NCBI GenBank assembly: GCA_012840465.1
Contig: DULJ01000014.1
Coordinates: 32,169-96,168 of the forward strand
From: Caryophanales bacterium
Lineage (GTDB): Bacteria > Bacillota > Bacilli > Bacillales > Bacillaceae_J
Reading direction: 5' to 3'
Length of the DNA stretch: 64,000 nucleotides
Each line of letters starts with the position of its first letter. The first letter of the stretch is position 1. Position numbers and translations under genes: made by a program. Below are positions 47,793 through 59,349 of this stretch, piece after piece. The notes under the pieces are model-generated. The model made no database searches and was not told the origin of the DNA. It saw only the letters and a program-made list of their open reading frames with translations.

Positions 47793-48056
47793 TTGATAGA
47801 AAAGACGGTTACTGTTAAGCTGAAAACTGGCCTTCAAGCCCGTCCGGCGGCATTATTTGTTCAGGAAGCCAATCGCTTTTCTTCTGATATTTTTTTAGAA
47901 AAAGAAGGAAAAAAGGTGAATGCAAAAAGTATTATGGGCCTTATGAGTTTAGCAGTGGAATCTGGTGCAGATGTTAAGCTGTTAGCTGAAGGGCATGATG
48001 AACAGGATGCTGTAACAAAGCTTACCAAATTTATAGAAAACGAACAACATCATTGA
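47793..48056 (+). CDS. crh: Catabolite repression HPr-like protein Crh
   Basis: An 87-residue HPr paralogue. The site that would be the PTS-phosphorylated His15 of HPr is Gln15 in KTGLQARPAA, so it cannot carry PTS phosphate. Ser46 in KSIMGLMSL, the HprK target, is retained. P-Ser-Crh acts with CcpA in carbon catabolite control. It also binds metabolic enzymes such as MgsA. The start is TTG 47793, seven bases after AGGAGG. HprK is at 30.3 kb and cre-controlled sigL at 49.9 kb. Confidence 0.95.
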   Translation: MIEKTVTVKLKTGLQARPAALFVQEANRFSSDIFLEKEGKKVNAKSIMGLMSLAVESGADVKLLAEGHDEQDAVTKLTKFIENEQHH

Positions 48057-48069
48057 TATTGCGGTAAAA

Positions 48070-48111
48070 AAACACGACATCACCCTTGTTTAGGGGCCCG
48101 ATGTCGTGTTT
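48070..48111. terminator. Bidirectional terminator between crh and clpP
   Basis: AAACACGACATC at 48070-48081 is complementary to GATGTCGTGTTT at 48100-48111. Runs of A on one side and T on the other make it usable for both convergent genes. Confidence 0.85.
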
Positions 48112-48121
48112 CTTACTTTAT

Positions 48122-48724
48122 TTACTTTTTCTCATCAATACTCTTTGTAATAACCTTATCAATTAAACCATACTCACGAGCTTGTTCAGCATCCATGAAG
48201 TTATCTCTTTCCGTATCACGGTTGATAATCTCAATTGGTTGTCCGGATCTTTCAGCCATGATTGCATTTAGCTTTTCACGCATTCTAATAATACGTTTTG
48301 CATGAATTTCGATATCAGTTGCTTGACCTTGAGTTCCGCCAAGAGGCTGGTGAATCATAATCTCACTGTTAGGTAAGGCAAAACGCTTGCCTTCAGCACC
48401 TGCTGTTAGTAAGAAAGCGCCCATGGAAGCAGCCATACCGATACAAATTGTTGAAACATCTGGCTTAATAAATTGCATTGTGTCATAAATAGCCATACCA
48501 GCAGTGATCGAACCACCAGGACTATTTATGTACAAAGAAATGTCTTTATCAGGATCTTCCGCAGCCAAGAATAGAAGCTGAGCTACGATTGAGTTTGCAA
48601 CAGTATCATCAATTGCTGTTCCTAACATAATAATTCTGTCTTTTAAAAGTCTTGAATAAATATCATAAGCTCTTTCACCACGATTTGTTTGCTCAATAAC
48701 TGTTGGGATTAAATGCATATCCAT
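48122..48724 (-). CDS. clpP: ATP-dependent Clp protease proteolytic subunit
   Basis: ClpP forms the 14-mer proteolytic chamber used by ClpX, ClpC and ClpE. The 200-residue protein has the catalytic triad Ser100 (GMAASMGAF), His125 (IHQPLGG) and Asp174 ([11 protein letters not shown]), shifted by two from the usual numbering by two extra N-terminal residues. The tail is lysine-rich. GAGGAGGAATT precedes the start on the minus strand. Upstream is a CtsR operator over the promoter. Tagged products from the SmpB-tmRNA system at the other end of this window are among its expected substrates. Confidence 0.98.
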   Translation of the reverse strand: MDMHLIPTVIEQTNRGERAYDIYSRLLKDRIIMLGTAIDDTVANSIVAQLLFLAAEDPDKDISLYINSPGGSITAGMAIYDTMQFIKPDVSTICIGMAASMGAFLLTAGAEGKRFALPNSEIMIHQPLGGTQGQATDIEIHAKRIIRMREKLNAIMAERSGQPIEIINRDTERDNFMDAEQAREYGLIDKVITKSIDEKK

Positions 48725-48767
48725 CGAAATTCCTCCTCATCTGTAATTAACATTACCTTCTAATTTA

Positions 48768-48797
48768 AATATACATGCATGGTCAATGAAGGTCAAA
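48768..48797 (-). promoter_or_regulatory. clpP promoter with CtsR operator
   Basis: On the minus strand TTGACC (48791-48796) and TATATT (48768-48773) have a 17-base spacer. On the plus strand 48781-48797 reads GGTCAAT-GAA-GGTCAAA, one base off the CtsR tandem heptad RGTCAAA-NAN-RGTCAAA. It overlaps the -35 and spacer. CtsR binding there would block transcription until heat or proteotoxic stress. Confidence 0.8.
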
Positions 48798-48891
48798 CGT
48801 GACGTTATGTAATCTTGTGCTTTTTTCATGATTGCCAAATTTCCTTGTACTTAAACCATATGTGGAGAATGATTAATTTATTCTTAGTGTG

Positions 48892-48942
48892 GGTCATGGA
48901 GTCGGGTTCTCTGGTCTAACCGGGCCACAATTCCTGACCAGC
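48892..48942. repeat. GC-rich imperfect hairpin before tRNA-Arg
   Basis: GGTCATGGA near 48893 can pair imperfectly with TTCCTGACC near 48934, with inner GGGTT/AACC. It is much more GC-rich than its surroundings. Its function is unknown; it may belong to the same loose class as the stems at 18179 and 38298. Confidence 0.4.
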
Positions 48943-49009
48943 GCCCCAATTACTACTTGCAAAAAATCGAAATCTTTCTTATAATAAACTTCGTTGTGTT
49001 CAACAACTT

Positions 49010-49081
49010 GCCCTCGTGGTGTAATGGATAACACGTAAGATTCCGGTTCTTGAACTGGGGGTTCGATTCCCTCCGAGGGCG
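49010..49081 (+). tRNA. tRNA-Arg (anticodon CCG)
   Basis: A full cloverleaf is visible: acceptor arms GCCCTCG and CGAGGGC, D-stem GTGT/ACAC, anticodon stem TAAGA/TCTTG with loop TTCCGGT (anticodon CCG), and T-arm GGGGG-TTCGATT-CCCTC. CCA is not encoded. It reads the rare CGG codon. The site next to clpP corresponds to trnQ-Arg of B. subtilis, and phage-like debris lies just downstream. Confidence 0.95.
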
Positions 49082-49227
49082 TATGTAAGGGTAGTTTGAA
49101 TTATTTTGGAAACTCTGAAAACATTTCAAAACGTTGATATAACAGTATTTTAAAGTGTTTTTTCTTAAACAAATATTGTTGGAAATGCGATTAAAAACGA
49201 TAAAGATAAAAACTTTCTACACAAATT

Positions 49228-49446
49228 TTACACACAGTTTATTTTTATCATGCTTTCAATTATTTCAGTGTGCCCTGTAACTATTCCATGAATTTTATGC
49301 ACATCTATTGTAAGTGCATCTAGTTTTGCATCTGTTTCTTCTTGGAGGTCATGAATGGCTTGTACAATTTCGTTTGTTTCTTTTTGTTGTGTTTGTATTA
49401 ATTTGATTTCATTCATTAACTTTTCAAACATTTGTTCACTATTCAT
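49228..49446 (-). CDS. Small coiled-coil protein of probable phage origin
   Basis: A 72-residue, wholly helical protein with heptad-like spacing of hydrophobic residues (FEKLMNEIKLIQTQQKETNE, then VQAIHDLQEETDAKLDALTI). No membrane helix or known motif is seen. AAGGAGAG precedes the ATG on the minus strand. Small proteins of this kind often follow phage repressor genes in Bacillus, and here the tail of an S24-type repressor ends 22 bases before its start. Its function is unknown. Confidence 0.65.
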   Translation of the reverse strand: MNSEQMFEKLMNEIKLIQTQQKETNEIVQAIHDLQEETDAKLDALTIDVHKIHGIVTGHTEIIESMIKINCV

Positions 49447-49468
49447 GTTTTATCTCTCCTTTTTTATA

Positions 49469-49582
49469 TTATAAATCCTTTGTTACTCTAATGGCTTTAC
49501 CAATTATTTTAAACTCATCATTTTTATTTAAAAGAATCGGTTCAAAAGAACTATTATCTGCCATTAATAAGATATTTTCTCC
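49469..49582 (-). pseudogene. C-terminal fragment of an S24/LexA-like phage repressor
   Basis: The minus-strand frame reads GENILLMADNSSFEPILLNK and continues NDEFKIIGKAIRVTKDL before a stop. This is the usual end of S24-peptidase type repressors (LexA/CI family), including the beta-strands before and after the GKAIRV segment. No HTH domain, no catalytic Ser region and no start codon are attached, so it is a remnant. Confidence 0.65.
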
Positions 49583-49589
49583 TTAGTTT

Positions 49590-49661
49590 TTCTTGGCTTG
49601 TTACTTCCACTTCCAAACACCGAGCGACATACCAATCTTTTTCTTTTTGTAACGGCAGCAG
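49590..49661 (-). pseudogene. HicB-like antitoxin N-terminal fragment
   Basis: The minus-strand frame reads LLPLQKEKDWYVARCLEVEV followed by TSQEKL. This matches the start of HicB-type antitoxins, which carry a motif of the form WYVARC-x-E-x-x-V-x-SQG. The frame then loses similarity and is followed by the repressor tail in another frame. No HicA toxin is present. It looks like one side of a deletion junction. Confidence 0.5.
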
Positions 49662-49836
49662 TTAGTCTTAAGATTCATCAATCCCCCATATTTTGTTGGG
49701 TTAAAATTATTATAATCATCATAGCATGAAATGTATTAATCATAAATAAGCAACCGATAACGTATGTAACGAATTGCTATGATTTCATGTTCACATGATA
49801 CTTTTTTATAAAGATACATAAATTTCTATCAATAAA

Positions 49837-49850
49837 CGTAAGCGTTTTCA
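49837..49850. promoter_or_regulatory. cre site (CcpA) upstream of sigL
   Basis: The 14 bases at 49837-49850 match the consensus TGWAANCGNTNWCA at every position but the first. The site ends next to the promoter. B. subtilis sigL is known to be repressed by CcpA. Confidence 0.75.
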
Positions 49851-49879
49851 TACACTAGTAATAATAACTGTAGTATAAT
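49851..49879 (+). promoter_or_regulatory. Sigma-A promoter for sigL
   Basis: TATAAT at 49874-49879 is perfect; the -35 TACACT at 49851-49856 is weak with a 17-base spacer. The adjoining cre site would hinder polymerase binding. Confidence 0.55.
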
Positions 49880-49899
49880 GTTTGTAAGGGGGATTGGAA

Positions 49900-51201
49900 A
49901 TGAAACAAGGTCTTGTACAACAACAAACTACAAAACTAGTGATGACGAACGAACTAAGGCAAGCTATTTCGTTGCTTCAATATTCATCTGCAGAGCTCGA
50001 TCAATTTCTTCAGGAGCAGGCAACCGAAAACCCGTTATTAAGTGTTGAATCATTTCGCGTAGAATCAACTAGGAAAAAGAAAAAGAATTCCCCTTCAACC
50101 GGACAGTCTTCTGCCAAAATGGAGCAGCAAGAATCTCGTATGACCATCCATGACCATTTGCAAAAGCAAATGGGTTTATTAAAAATAGGATCAACAGAAA
50201 AACAAATCATAAACTATTTGATTTTATCCATAGATAAATCAGGCTATTTTACAGGCAACATGGAAGAGATCAGTAATCGCTTTACTGTTCCAACCTCCGT
50301 GATAGAACGTCTTTTAGGTAAAATTCAGGAGTGTGAGCCGGTCGGCATCGGTGCTCGTAATCTCCAAGAATGCTTATTAATTCAACTGAAAAACCTGCCT
50401 GAAAGAAATCCACTTGCGGAAGAGGTCGTTGCAAATTACTTGCAAATGCTAGCGGACCGTAAATGGAAAGACATCGGAGCCAAACTCAATGTACCGATTG
50501 AAGAGATTCAAGAAGTGTTTGATTTTATTCAAACCTTAGATCCACGACCGGCAAGTGCTTTTAATGAAGGCGTTTCCAACTATATTGTGCCAGATATGAT
50601 TATCAAAAAAGAACAAGATGATTTAGTGATTAGCTTTAATGAGCGGCTTATGCCGTCGATAAAGGTGGACAGTTCGTACGAGTCAATGATTAGGCAAAAG
50701 AATCATGAAGCGTACAAGTATTTGCGTGAAAAGCTGGACCAGGTTCACTTTCTAAAACGAGCCTTTGAACAGCGCTTAGAAACGATGCAAAAGGTAATGA
50801 ACGCTATTATCGACCGACAACGGGAGTTTTTTCTACAAGAAAAAGCAAAATTAAAACCGCTGACGATGAAAGATATTGCTCAAATGATCGACGTCCATGA
50901 ATCAACAGTCAGCCGTACCGTTAATGGAAAATATGTTCAAACATCAAAGGGTGTCTTTGAATTAAAATACTTTTTCACATCAACGATCCAAACGGAAGAT
51001 CTTGAGGATGCCTCTTCGAAGGAAGTAAAGGAAGCAATAAAAATGATCGTGGCTGGGGAAAATAAAAAGAAACCATTGTCAGATCAGCTAATTGCAACCA
51101 TACTTAAGGAAAAGCATGGCTATCATATTTCAAGAAGAACCGTTGCGAAATATCGGGACCAGCTTGGGATTTTAGCCTCATCTAAACGCAAGCGATATTA
51201 A
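49900..51201 (+). CDS. sigL: RNA polymerase sigma-54 factor
   Basis: A 433-residue sigma-54 (RpoN/SigL). Region I is Gln-rich (QGLVQQQTTKLVMTNELRQA and following LLQYSSAELDQFLQEQ). The core-binding region lies at about 75-260, a HTH at about 330-350 (MKDIAQMIDVHESTVSRTVN), and the RpoN box SRRTVAKYR close to the C-terminus recognises the -24 promoter element. SigL drives catabolic genes together with AAA+ activators, none of which is in this window. ATG 49900 follows AAGGGGGA; the in-frame TTG at 49894 overlaps it. Confidence 0.96.
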   Translation: MKQGLVQQQTTKLVMTNELRQAISLLQYSSAELDQFLQEQATENPLLSVESFRVESTRKKKKNSPSTGQSSAKMEQQESRMTIHDHLQKQMGLLKIGSTEKQIINYLILSIDKSGYFTGNMEEISNRFTVPTSVIERLLGKIQECEPVGIGARNLQECLLIQLKNLPERNPLAEEVVANYLQMLADRKWKDIGAKLNVPIEEIQEVFDFIQTLDPRPASAFNEGVSNYIVPDMIIKKEQDDLVISFNERLMPSIKVDSSYESMIRQKNHEAYKYLREKLDQVHFLKRAFEQRLETMQKVMNAIIDRQREFFLQEKAKLKPLTMKDIAQMIDVHESTVSRTVNGKYVQTSKGVFELKYFFTSTIQTEDLEDASSKEVKEAIKMIVAGENKKKPLSDQLIATILKEKHGYHISRRTVAKYRDQLGILASSKRKRY

Positions 51202-51229
51202 CATTTTTCCATAAGGGGTTATATACTAA

Positions 51230-51493
51230 ATGAAGCAGCCACTACAGATAAATTTTTATACGAGACCGGTTTGTCCGCTCTGCGATAAAGCGAAAAGGAA
51301 ATTGCTGGAACTGGCCGATGAGTTTCCTCTCGACATCCATGAAATAGACATCTATCAGGAGGATGAATTGCTCGAAAAATATCAGCTTATGATTCCGGTT
51401 ATTGAAATTGCTGGGGAAGAAGTTGATTACGGAATGGTGAGTGTGGAAGCCATTCGACATTTTATCCAGTCCAAATATCAGCATATTGATTGA
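51230..51493 (+). CDS. Glutaredoxin-like thiol protein
   Basis: An 87-residue glutaredoxin-family (DUF836-type) protein. It has a CPLC redox motif at about residues 14-17 in YTRPVCPLCDKAKRKL, the cis-Pro region MIPVIEIAGEEVDYG, and a thioredoxin-fold size. Its partner is unknown. It starts 28 bases after sigL. The promoter of cggR overlaps its stop codon. Confidence 0.85.
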   Translation: MKQPLQINFYTRPVCPLCDKAKRKLLELADEFPLDIHEIDIYQEDELLEKYQLMIPVIEIAGEEVDYGMVSVEAIRHFIQSKYQHID

Positions 51494-51518
51494 ACGTTGA
51501 AATGATTCCTGTTAAAAT
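51490..51518 (+). promoter_or_regulatory. Sigma-A promoter of the cggR-gapA operon
   Basis: TTGAAC at 51490-51495 and TAAAAT at 51513-51518 have a 17-base spacer. The -35 overlaps the TGA of the preceding gene. The CggR operator begins 36 bases downstream, within the transcribed leader. Confidence 0.65.
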
Positions 51519-51553
51519 AGTCATATAGCAGGAGTGATTTTTTTTACCGCAAT

Positions 51554-51589
51554 TGGGACATAATATGTCTGTGTGGGACAAAAATTGTC
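51554..51589 (+). promoter_or_regulatory. CggR operator
   Basis: Two tandem units, TGGGAC-N6-TGTC at 51554-51569 and again at 51574-51589, are separated by 4 bases. This is the CggR arrangement CGGGAC-N6-TGTC-N4-CGGGAC-N6-TGTC with only the first base of each unit changed. Fructose-1,6-bisphosphate lifts CggR binding in B. subtilis. Confidence 0.93.
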
Positions 51590-51625
51590 CGTGTTGGTAA
51601 AAAAAACTTGTAAGGGGAAGTAAAG

Positions 51626-52654
51626 ATGGATACAATTTTAAAAATCCAACAAAAATTATTACCGGATTTACTTGAAGTTATGCAGCATCGCTATCAAATC
51701 TTGAAATACATTCGTTTGATGGAACCAATCGGCAGACGAATATTGGCGACGCATTTAGGGATGACTGAGCGGGTGCTCCGGACCGAGATTCTTTTTTTAA
51801 AAGAGCAGGGATTGGTTAACGTCTTGCCAGGTGGAATGAGTTTAACTCCAGAGGGCAGACAGTTAATTAGATCGCTTGAGTCCATAATGAAAGAAGTTTC
51901 GGGATTAAAAGAATTAGAGTTGCAATTAAGAACAATATTAAATATTCAGGAAGTAATTATTGTTGCCGGTGACAGTGATGAACATGAACTTGTCAAAAAG
52001 GAAATGGGAAGAGCTTGTGCCAGTCGGATGAAGAAAGCTTTTTCTGAGAAAAATATTATTGCGATTACAGGAGGCAGCACTGTTGCTGCTGTTGCGGAGA
52101 TGTTGACACCAACTATTGAGGAGCATAGTATGATGTTTTTTCCTGCCAGAGGCGGTTTAGGCGAAAATGTTCAAAGCCAGGCGAACACGATCGTTGCCAA
52201 AATGGCTGAAAAAACAAAGGGACAATATAAGTTGCTCCACGTGCCTGACCAAGTAAGTGATGATGTGTATTCATCTTTAGTTGAAGAGCCTGCTATAAAA
52301 GAAACGCTAGAGATGATCGGGCAATGCAGCATGGTTGTTCATGGCATTGGGGATGCTATAACAATGGCAAAACGACGGAAAACAGATGCTGAAACCTTTC
52401 AAAGGATTTCTGAGGGACAGGCGGTTGGTGAAGCATTTGGCTACTATTTTGATGCCAACGGGGATGTTGTTCATAAGGTTCGGACAATCGGCCTGCAATT
52501 AGAAACTTTAGAGAATGTGCCATGTATTATCGCAGTAGCCGGAGGTGCTTCAAAGGCCAAGGCAATATCCGCTGTCTTGAAGCAGCGTCAAGGTCGAAAA
52601 ACGATTTTGATAACAGATGAAGGTGCTGCAAAAGAGTTGGTTACTAGGAAATAA
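51626..52654 (+). CDS. cggR: Central glycolytic genes regulator CggR
   Basis: A 342-residue SorC/DeoR-family repressor. It has an N-terminal winged HTH (about 18-75; RRILATHLGMTERVLRTEI) and a large effector domain (about 90-340) with AITGGSTVAAVAEM and MMFFPARGGLGENVQSQA, which binds phosphorylated sugars. It represses its own operon through the operator 37 bases upstream until fructose-1,6-bisphosphate accumulates. AAGGGGAAG precedes ATG 51626. gapA follows after 46 bases. Confidence 0.96.
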   Translation: MDTILKIQQKLLPDLLEVMQHRYQILKYIRLMEPIGRRILATHLGMTERVLRTEILFLKEQGLVNVLPGGMSLTPEGRQLIRSLESIMKEVSGLKELELQLRTILNIQEVIIVAGDSDEHELVKKEMGRACASRMKKAFSEKNIIAITGGSTVAAVAEMLTPTIEEHSMMFFPARGGLGENVQSQANTIVAKMAEKTKGQYKLLHVPDQVSDDVYSSLVEEPAIKETLEMIGQCSMVVHGIGDAITMAKRRKTDAETFQRISEGQAVGEAFGYYFDANGDVVHKVRTIGLQLETLENVPCIIAVAGGASKAKAISAVLKQRQGRKTILITDEGAAKELVTRK

Positions 52655-52700
52655 AATATAAATTACAAATAATGATGGGGATTATAAGGAGGAAAAATCA

Positions 52701-53708
52701 ATGGCAGTTAAAGTCGGTATTAATGGATTCGGAAGAATAGGACGTAACGTACTACGGGCAGCGATTAATAACCCGGACGTAGAAATTGTAGCCATTAATG
52801 ATTTAACAGATGCAAATATGCTAGCTCATTTGCTTCAATACGATTCAGTTCACGGGACATTAGATAAGAAAGTTGAAGTAAATGGCAACAATATTATCGT
52901 AGATGGACACGAAATCGTTGTAAAAGCAGAGCGCGACCCAGCAAACCTTGGTTGGGGCGACCTTGGTGTAGAAGTAGTTGTTGAATCTACAGGTCGCTTT
53001 ACAAAGCGTGTGGATGCAGCGAAACACTTGGAGGCTGGCGCAAAGAAGGTTATCATTTCAGCACCTGCAACTGATGAAGATATTACGATTGTAATGGGTG
53101 TTAATGATGACCAATATGATCCGGCTAATCATCATGTTATTTCAAATGCGTCTTGTACAACAAACTGCTTAGCACCTTTTGCAAAAGTATTATCTGATAA
53201 ATTCGGTGTAAAACGAGGAATGATGACAACGGTTCACTCTTATACAAATGACCAGCAAATTCTAGATTTACCGCACAAAGATTATCGACGTGCCCGTGCT
53301 GCTGCAGAATCTATTATTCCGACAACAACAGGCGCAGCAAAAGCAGTAGCATTAGTCCTTCCAGAGCTAAAAGGAAAGCTAAATGGTATGGCAATGCGCG
53401 TACCTACTCCCAATGTATCACTAGTTGACCTTGTATGTGAATTAGAAAAAGATACAACAAAAGAAGAAATCAATGCAGCATTACAAGCAGCAGCAGAAGG
53501 TCCATTAAAAGGCATTCTAAATTACAGTGAGCTACCATTAGTATCAAGAGACTACAACGGTGCATCAGCATCATCCACAATCGATGCCTTATCAACAATG
53601 GTGATCGACGGAAACATGGTCAAAGTCGTTTCATGGTATGACAACGAAACAGGCTATTCTTACCGTGTCGTTGACCTAATCGATTTCATCGCAAAAAAAG
53701 GACTGTAA
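52701..53708 (+). CDS. gapA: Glyceraldehyde-3-phosphate dehydrogenase (glycolytic, NAD)
   Basis: A 335-residue GAPDH. It has the NAD-binding [19 protein letters not shown] start, Asp in [15 protein letters not shown], and catalytic Cys152 in [12 protein letters not shown]. His in [11 protein letters not shown] and the tail [16 protein letters not shown] are also seen. Its position directly after cggR identifies it as the glycolytic GapA rather than the gluconeogenic GapB. ATAAGGAGGA precedes ATG 52701. Codon use looks more biased than in neighbours, as expected for high expression. Confidence 0.97.
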   Translation: MAVKVGINGFGRIGRNVLRAAINNPDVEIVAINDLTDANMLAHLLQYDSVHGTLDKKVEVNGNNIIVDGHEIVVKAERDPANLGWGDLGVEVVVESTGRFTKRVDAAKHLEAGAKKVIISAPATDEDITIVMGVNDDQYDPANHHVISNASCTTNCLAPFAKVLSDKFGVKRGMMTTVHSYTNDQQILDLPHKDYRRARAAAESIIPTTTGAAKAVALVLPELKGKLNGMAMRVPTPNVSLVDLVCELEKDTTKEEINAALQAAAEGPLKGILNYSELPLVSRDYNGASASSTIDALSTMVIDGNMVKVVSWYDNETGYSYRVVDLIDFIAKKGL

Positions 53709-53762
53709 TCGAATCGAAAACCGCGGGTCAAAGGGACATGGGGGGCGGGTTCTGCGTCCCAC

Positions 53763-53799
53763 TTTAAGACAGAGGACCGACCCTCTGTCTTAAATTTTT
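53763..53799 (+). terminator. Terminator after gapA
   Basis: TTTAAGACAGAGG at 53763-53775 pairs with CCTCTGTCTTAAA at 53782-53794, followed by TTTTT. Just before it, at 53733-53760, GGGAC and GTCCC bracket a GC-rich stretch. The stem suggests that many cggR-gapA transcripts end here. Confidence 0.85.
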
Positions 53800-53820
53800 A
53801 TAAAATTGTTAAGAACAATA

Positions 53821-53849
53821 GTGAACTGTTCTCAAGGAAAGTTTATAAT
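53821..53849 (+). promoter_or_regulatory. Candidate promoter for pgk-tpiA-gpmI-eno
   Basis: TATAAT at 53844-53849 has GTGAAC at 53821-53826, 17 bases upstream. A 176-base leader follows before pgk. B. subtilis also reads pgk from its own constitutive promoter. Confidence 0.5.
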
Positions 53850-54025
53850 ATCAAATGTAGGAATAGAGGGAGAAAAAAGGTAACGGACCCTAATGTTGAA
53901 CCAAAACCAATCGGGTGTTAGTTTTCCCCCTATTTTTCGGTATTTTTACAAATGGCTAGATGACAAAATAGTTGGTCATTTTGTCTCGGATAGCCCTTTA
54001 AAGGAAAAGGAGGCCGCAAAACGAT

Positions 54026-55210
54026 ATGAACAAAAAATCGATACGGGATATCGATGTAAAAGGGAAAAAGGTATTTTGTCGCGTTGACTTTAATGTTCCA
54101 ATGCATGATGGACAGGTTACAGACGATACTCGCATCAAGGCTGCTATACCGACCATCCAACATTTAAGTGGGCAAGGGGCAAAGGTTATTCTCGCTAGCC
54201 ACTTAGGTCGTCCGAAAGGGAAAGTGGTGGAAGAGATGCGCTTAAATGCGGTCGCCACAAGATTAAGTGAATTAATCGGAAAACCTGTGAAAAAGACCGA
54301 TGAAGCGTACGGACCAGATGTGGAGCAGGAAATTGGCCAAATGCAGGATGGCGATCTTCTTTTACTAGAAAATGTCCGCTTTTATGCTGGTGAGGAGCAA
54401 AACGATCCAGAACTGGCGCGAGTCTTTGCTGCATTAGCTGACATTTATGTGAACGATGCCTTCGGTACGGCTCACCGTGCCCATGCCTCAACAGAGGGGA
54501 TTGCTCACCATCTACCTGCAGTGGCCGGCTTTTTAATGGAAAAGGAGCTTGAGGTTCTTGGCAAAGCGTTATCCAATCCTGAACGTCCATTTACGGCGAT
54601 CATTGGTGGTGCAAAGGTAAAGGATAAGATTGGCGTTATCGATCATCTGCTAGAAAAAGTAGATAACCTCATTATCGGTGGTGGACTAGCCTATACGTTT
54701 GTAAAGGCACAAGGCTTTGAAATCGGAAAGTCACTGTTAGAGGAAGAAAGAATCGACCTTGCAAAATCTTTTATTGAAAAAGCAAAAGAAAAAGGCGTTA
54801 ACTTTTTAATGCCCATTGATACTGTCGTTGCTAACGAATTTTCACCAGATGCGGAAGCAAAGGTGGTCGAAATCAATCAAATTCCGGCTGGTTGGCAAGG
54901 TTTAGATATCGGACCGAAAACAATTGAACTATATCGTGATGTTATTCAAAACTCAAAGCTTGTGATTTGGAATGGCCCTATGGGTGTGTTCGAATACGAA
55001 AAATTTGCTGATGGCACAAAAGGTGTGGCTGATGCATTAGCTGGAGCTGAAAATACATACACCGTTATCGGCGGTGGGGACTCTGCAGCAGCTGTCGAAA
55101 AGTTTAATGTTGCTGACAAGATGGACCATATCTCAACTGGTGGCGGTGCCTCACTAGAGTTCATGGAAGGTAAAGAATTACCGGGCGTTGCAGCGCTAAA
55201 TGATAAATAA
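54026..55210 (+). CDS. pgk: Phosphoglycerate kinase
   Basis: Pgk makes ATP from 1,3-bisphosphoglycerate. The 394-residue protein has the N-domain signature [13 protein letters not shown], the substrate loop [25 protein letters not shown], and the hinge and C-domain segments [29 protein letters not shown] and [14 protein letters not shown] with [17 protein letters not shown] at the end. AAAAGGAGG lies before ATG 54026. A worn repeat fills the 196-base gap to tpiA. Confidence 0.97.
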   Translation: MNKKSIRDIDVKGKKVFCRVDFNVPMHDGQVTDDTRIKAAIPTIQHLSGQGAKVILASHLGRPKGKVVEEMRLNAVATRLSELIGKPVKKTDEAYGPDVEQEIGQMQDGDLLLLENVRFYAGEEQNDPELARVFAALADIYVNDAFGTAHRAHASTEGIAHHLPAVAGFLMEKELEVLGKALSNPERPFTAIIGGAKVKDKIGVIDHLLEKVDNLIIGGGLAYTFVKAQGFEIGKSLLEEERIDLAKSFIEKAKEKGVNFLMPIDTVVANEFSPDAEAKVVEINQIPAGWQGLDIGPKTIELYRDVIQNSKLVIWNGPMGVFEYEKFADGTKGVADALAGAENTYTVIGGGDSAAAVEKFNVADKMDHISTGGGASLEFMEGKELPGVAALNDK

Positions 55211-55237
55211 GTAGTAAAAGGGTTGACAGAAATAGAT

Positions 55238-55340
55238 AACTTTATTCAGAAGTAGTTTTTCGAGCAGATCAAAGACTACGAACGCCACATCCTGTGGGCC
55301 TAAATATCTGGACATAAATACACCAAGGCATATTTGATTA
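55238..55340 (+). repeat. Degenerate dispersed repeat between pgk and tpiA
   Basis: Three blocks recur in the same order in the element at 63516-63720: AACTTTATTCAG at 55238, TTTTTCGAGCA at 55256, and a 35-base block at 55306-55340. The last is identical at 29 of 35 positions to 63678-63712. The ends and hairpin are worn. Confidence 0.6.
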
Positions 55341-55376
55341 AATAGTAGGAATTCGTGGCCTTATGCGTTACAATAG

Positions 55377-57699
<2,323 letters not shown>

Positions 57700-57757
57700 A
57701 AACAACGGCATTGGAAGGCTTGGGCCCAATATATAGGAGTCTTACATGCTGATATTA

Positions 57758-57787
57758 GAAGCACGGGGACGACGGTTCATGTGTTTC
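57758..57787 (+). repeat. Short intergenic repeat-like stretch between gpmI and eno
   Basis: GAAGCACGGGGACGACGG at 57758-57775 is followed by TTCATGTGTTTC, whose end is nearly the inverse of the beginning (GAAGCA/TGTTTC with one G-U). It shares the CGGGGAC core with the terminator at 4412-4438. I recall similar short elements between genes of other Bacillus genomes, which would need a search to confirm. Confidence 0.35.
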
Positions 57788-57837
57788 AAAAGCAGTTTTA
57801 TATTTTAACAAAGTATAGTTAAAAGGAGAGAATATAA

Positions 57838-59130
<1,293 letters not shown>

Positions 59131-59162
59131 TGAATAGCTTTTTCAATTAGATCGTATGGCAT

Positions 59163-59196
59163 AAAAGGACTAAGCAGTTGGCGCTTAGTCCTTTTT
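59163..59196 (+). terminator. Terminator after eno
   Basis: AAAAGGACTAAGC pairs with GCTTAGTCCTTTT across a short loop; T residues continue to 59196. It ends directly at repeat copy C. Confidence 0.9.
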
Positions 59197-59197
59197 A

Positions 59198-59257
59198 GGT
59201 GCCTGTCCCCATGCGTCAGTTGGTACCGCAGTAGTACCCGCAGTGGTGCCTGTCCCC
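59198..59257 (+). repeat. Paired 13-bp dispersed repeat, copy C
   Basis: GGTGCCTGTCCCC at 59198-59210 and 59245-59257 frames GCGTCAGTTGGTACC and a short extra block. The spacing of 47 bases equals that of copy A. It starts two bases after the eno terminator. Confidence 0.85.
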
Positions 59258-59349
59258 ATATGCCAGTTTTAACTTGTTATTCGACTCTATATATGATAAA
59301 GTAGGATTATTGCAAAGAGCGTATGTTGTAGGATTTAGGAGGAATTACA

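Noticed and set aside
47793..48056. PTS phosphocarrier HPr (ptsH)
   Set aside because: Residue 15 is Gln instead of the required His, and the gene follows whiA, so it is Crh.
53893..54087. Open frame of 64 codons in the pgk leader
   Set aside because: It overlaps the pgk start in another frame, has no convincing ribosome site and no recognisable motif.
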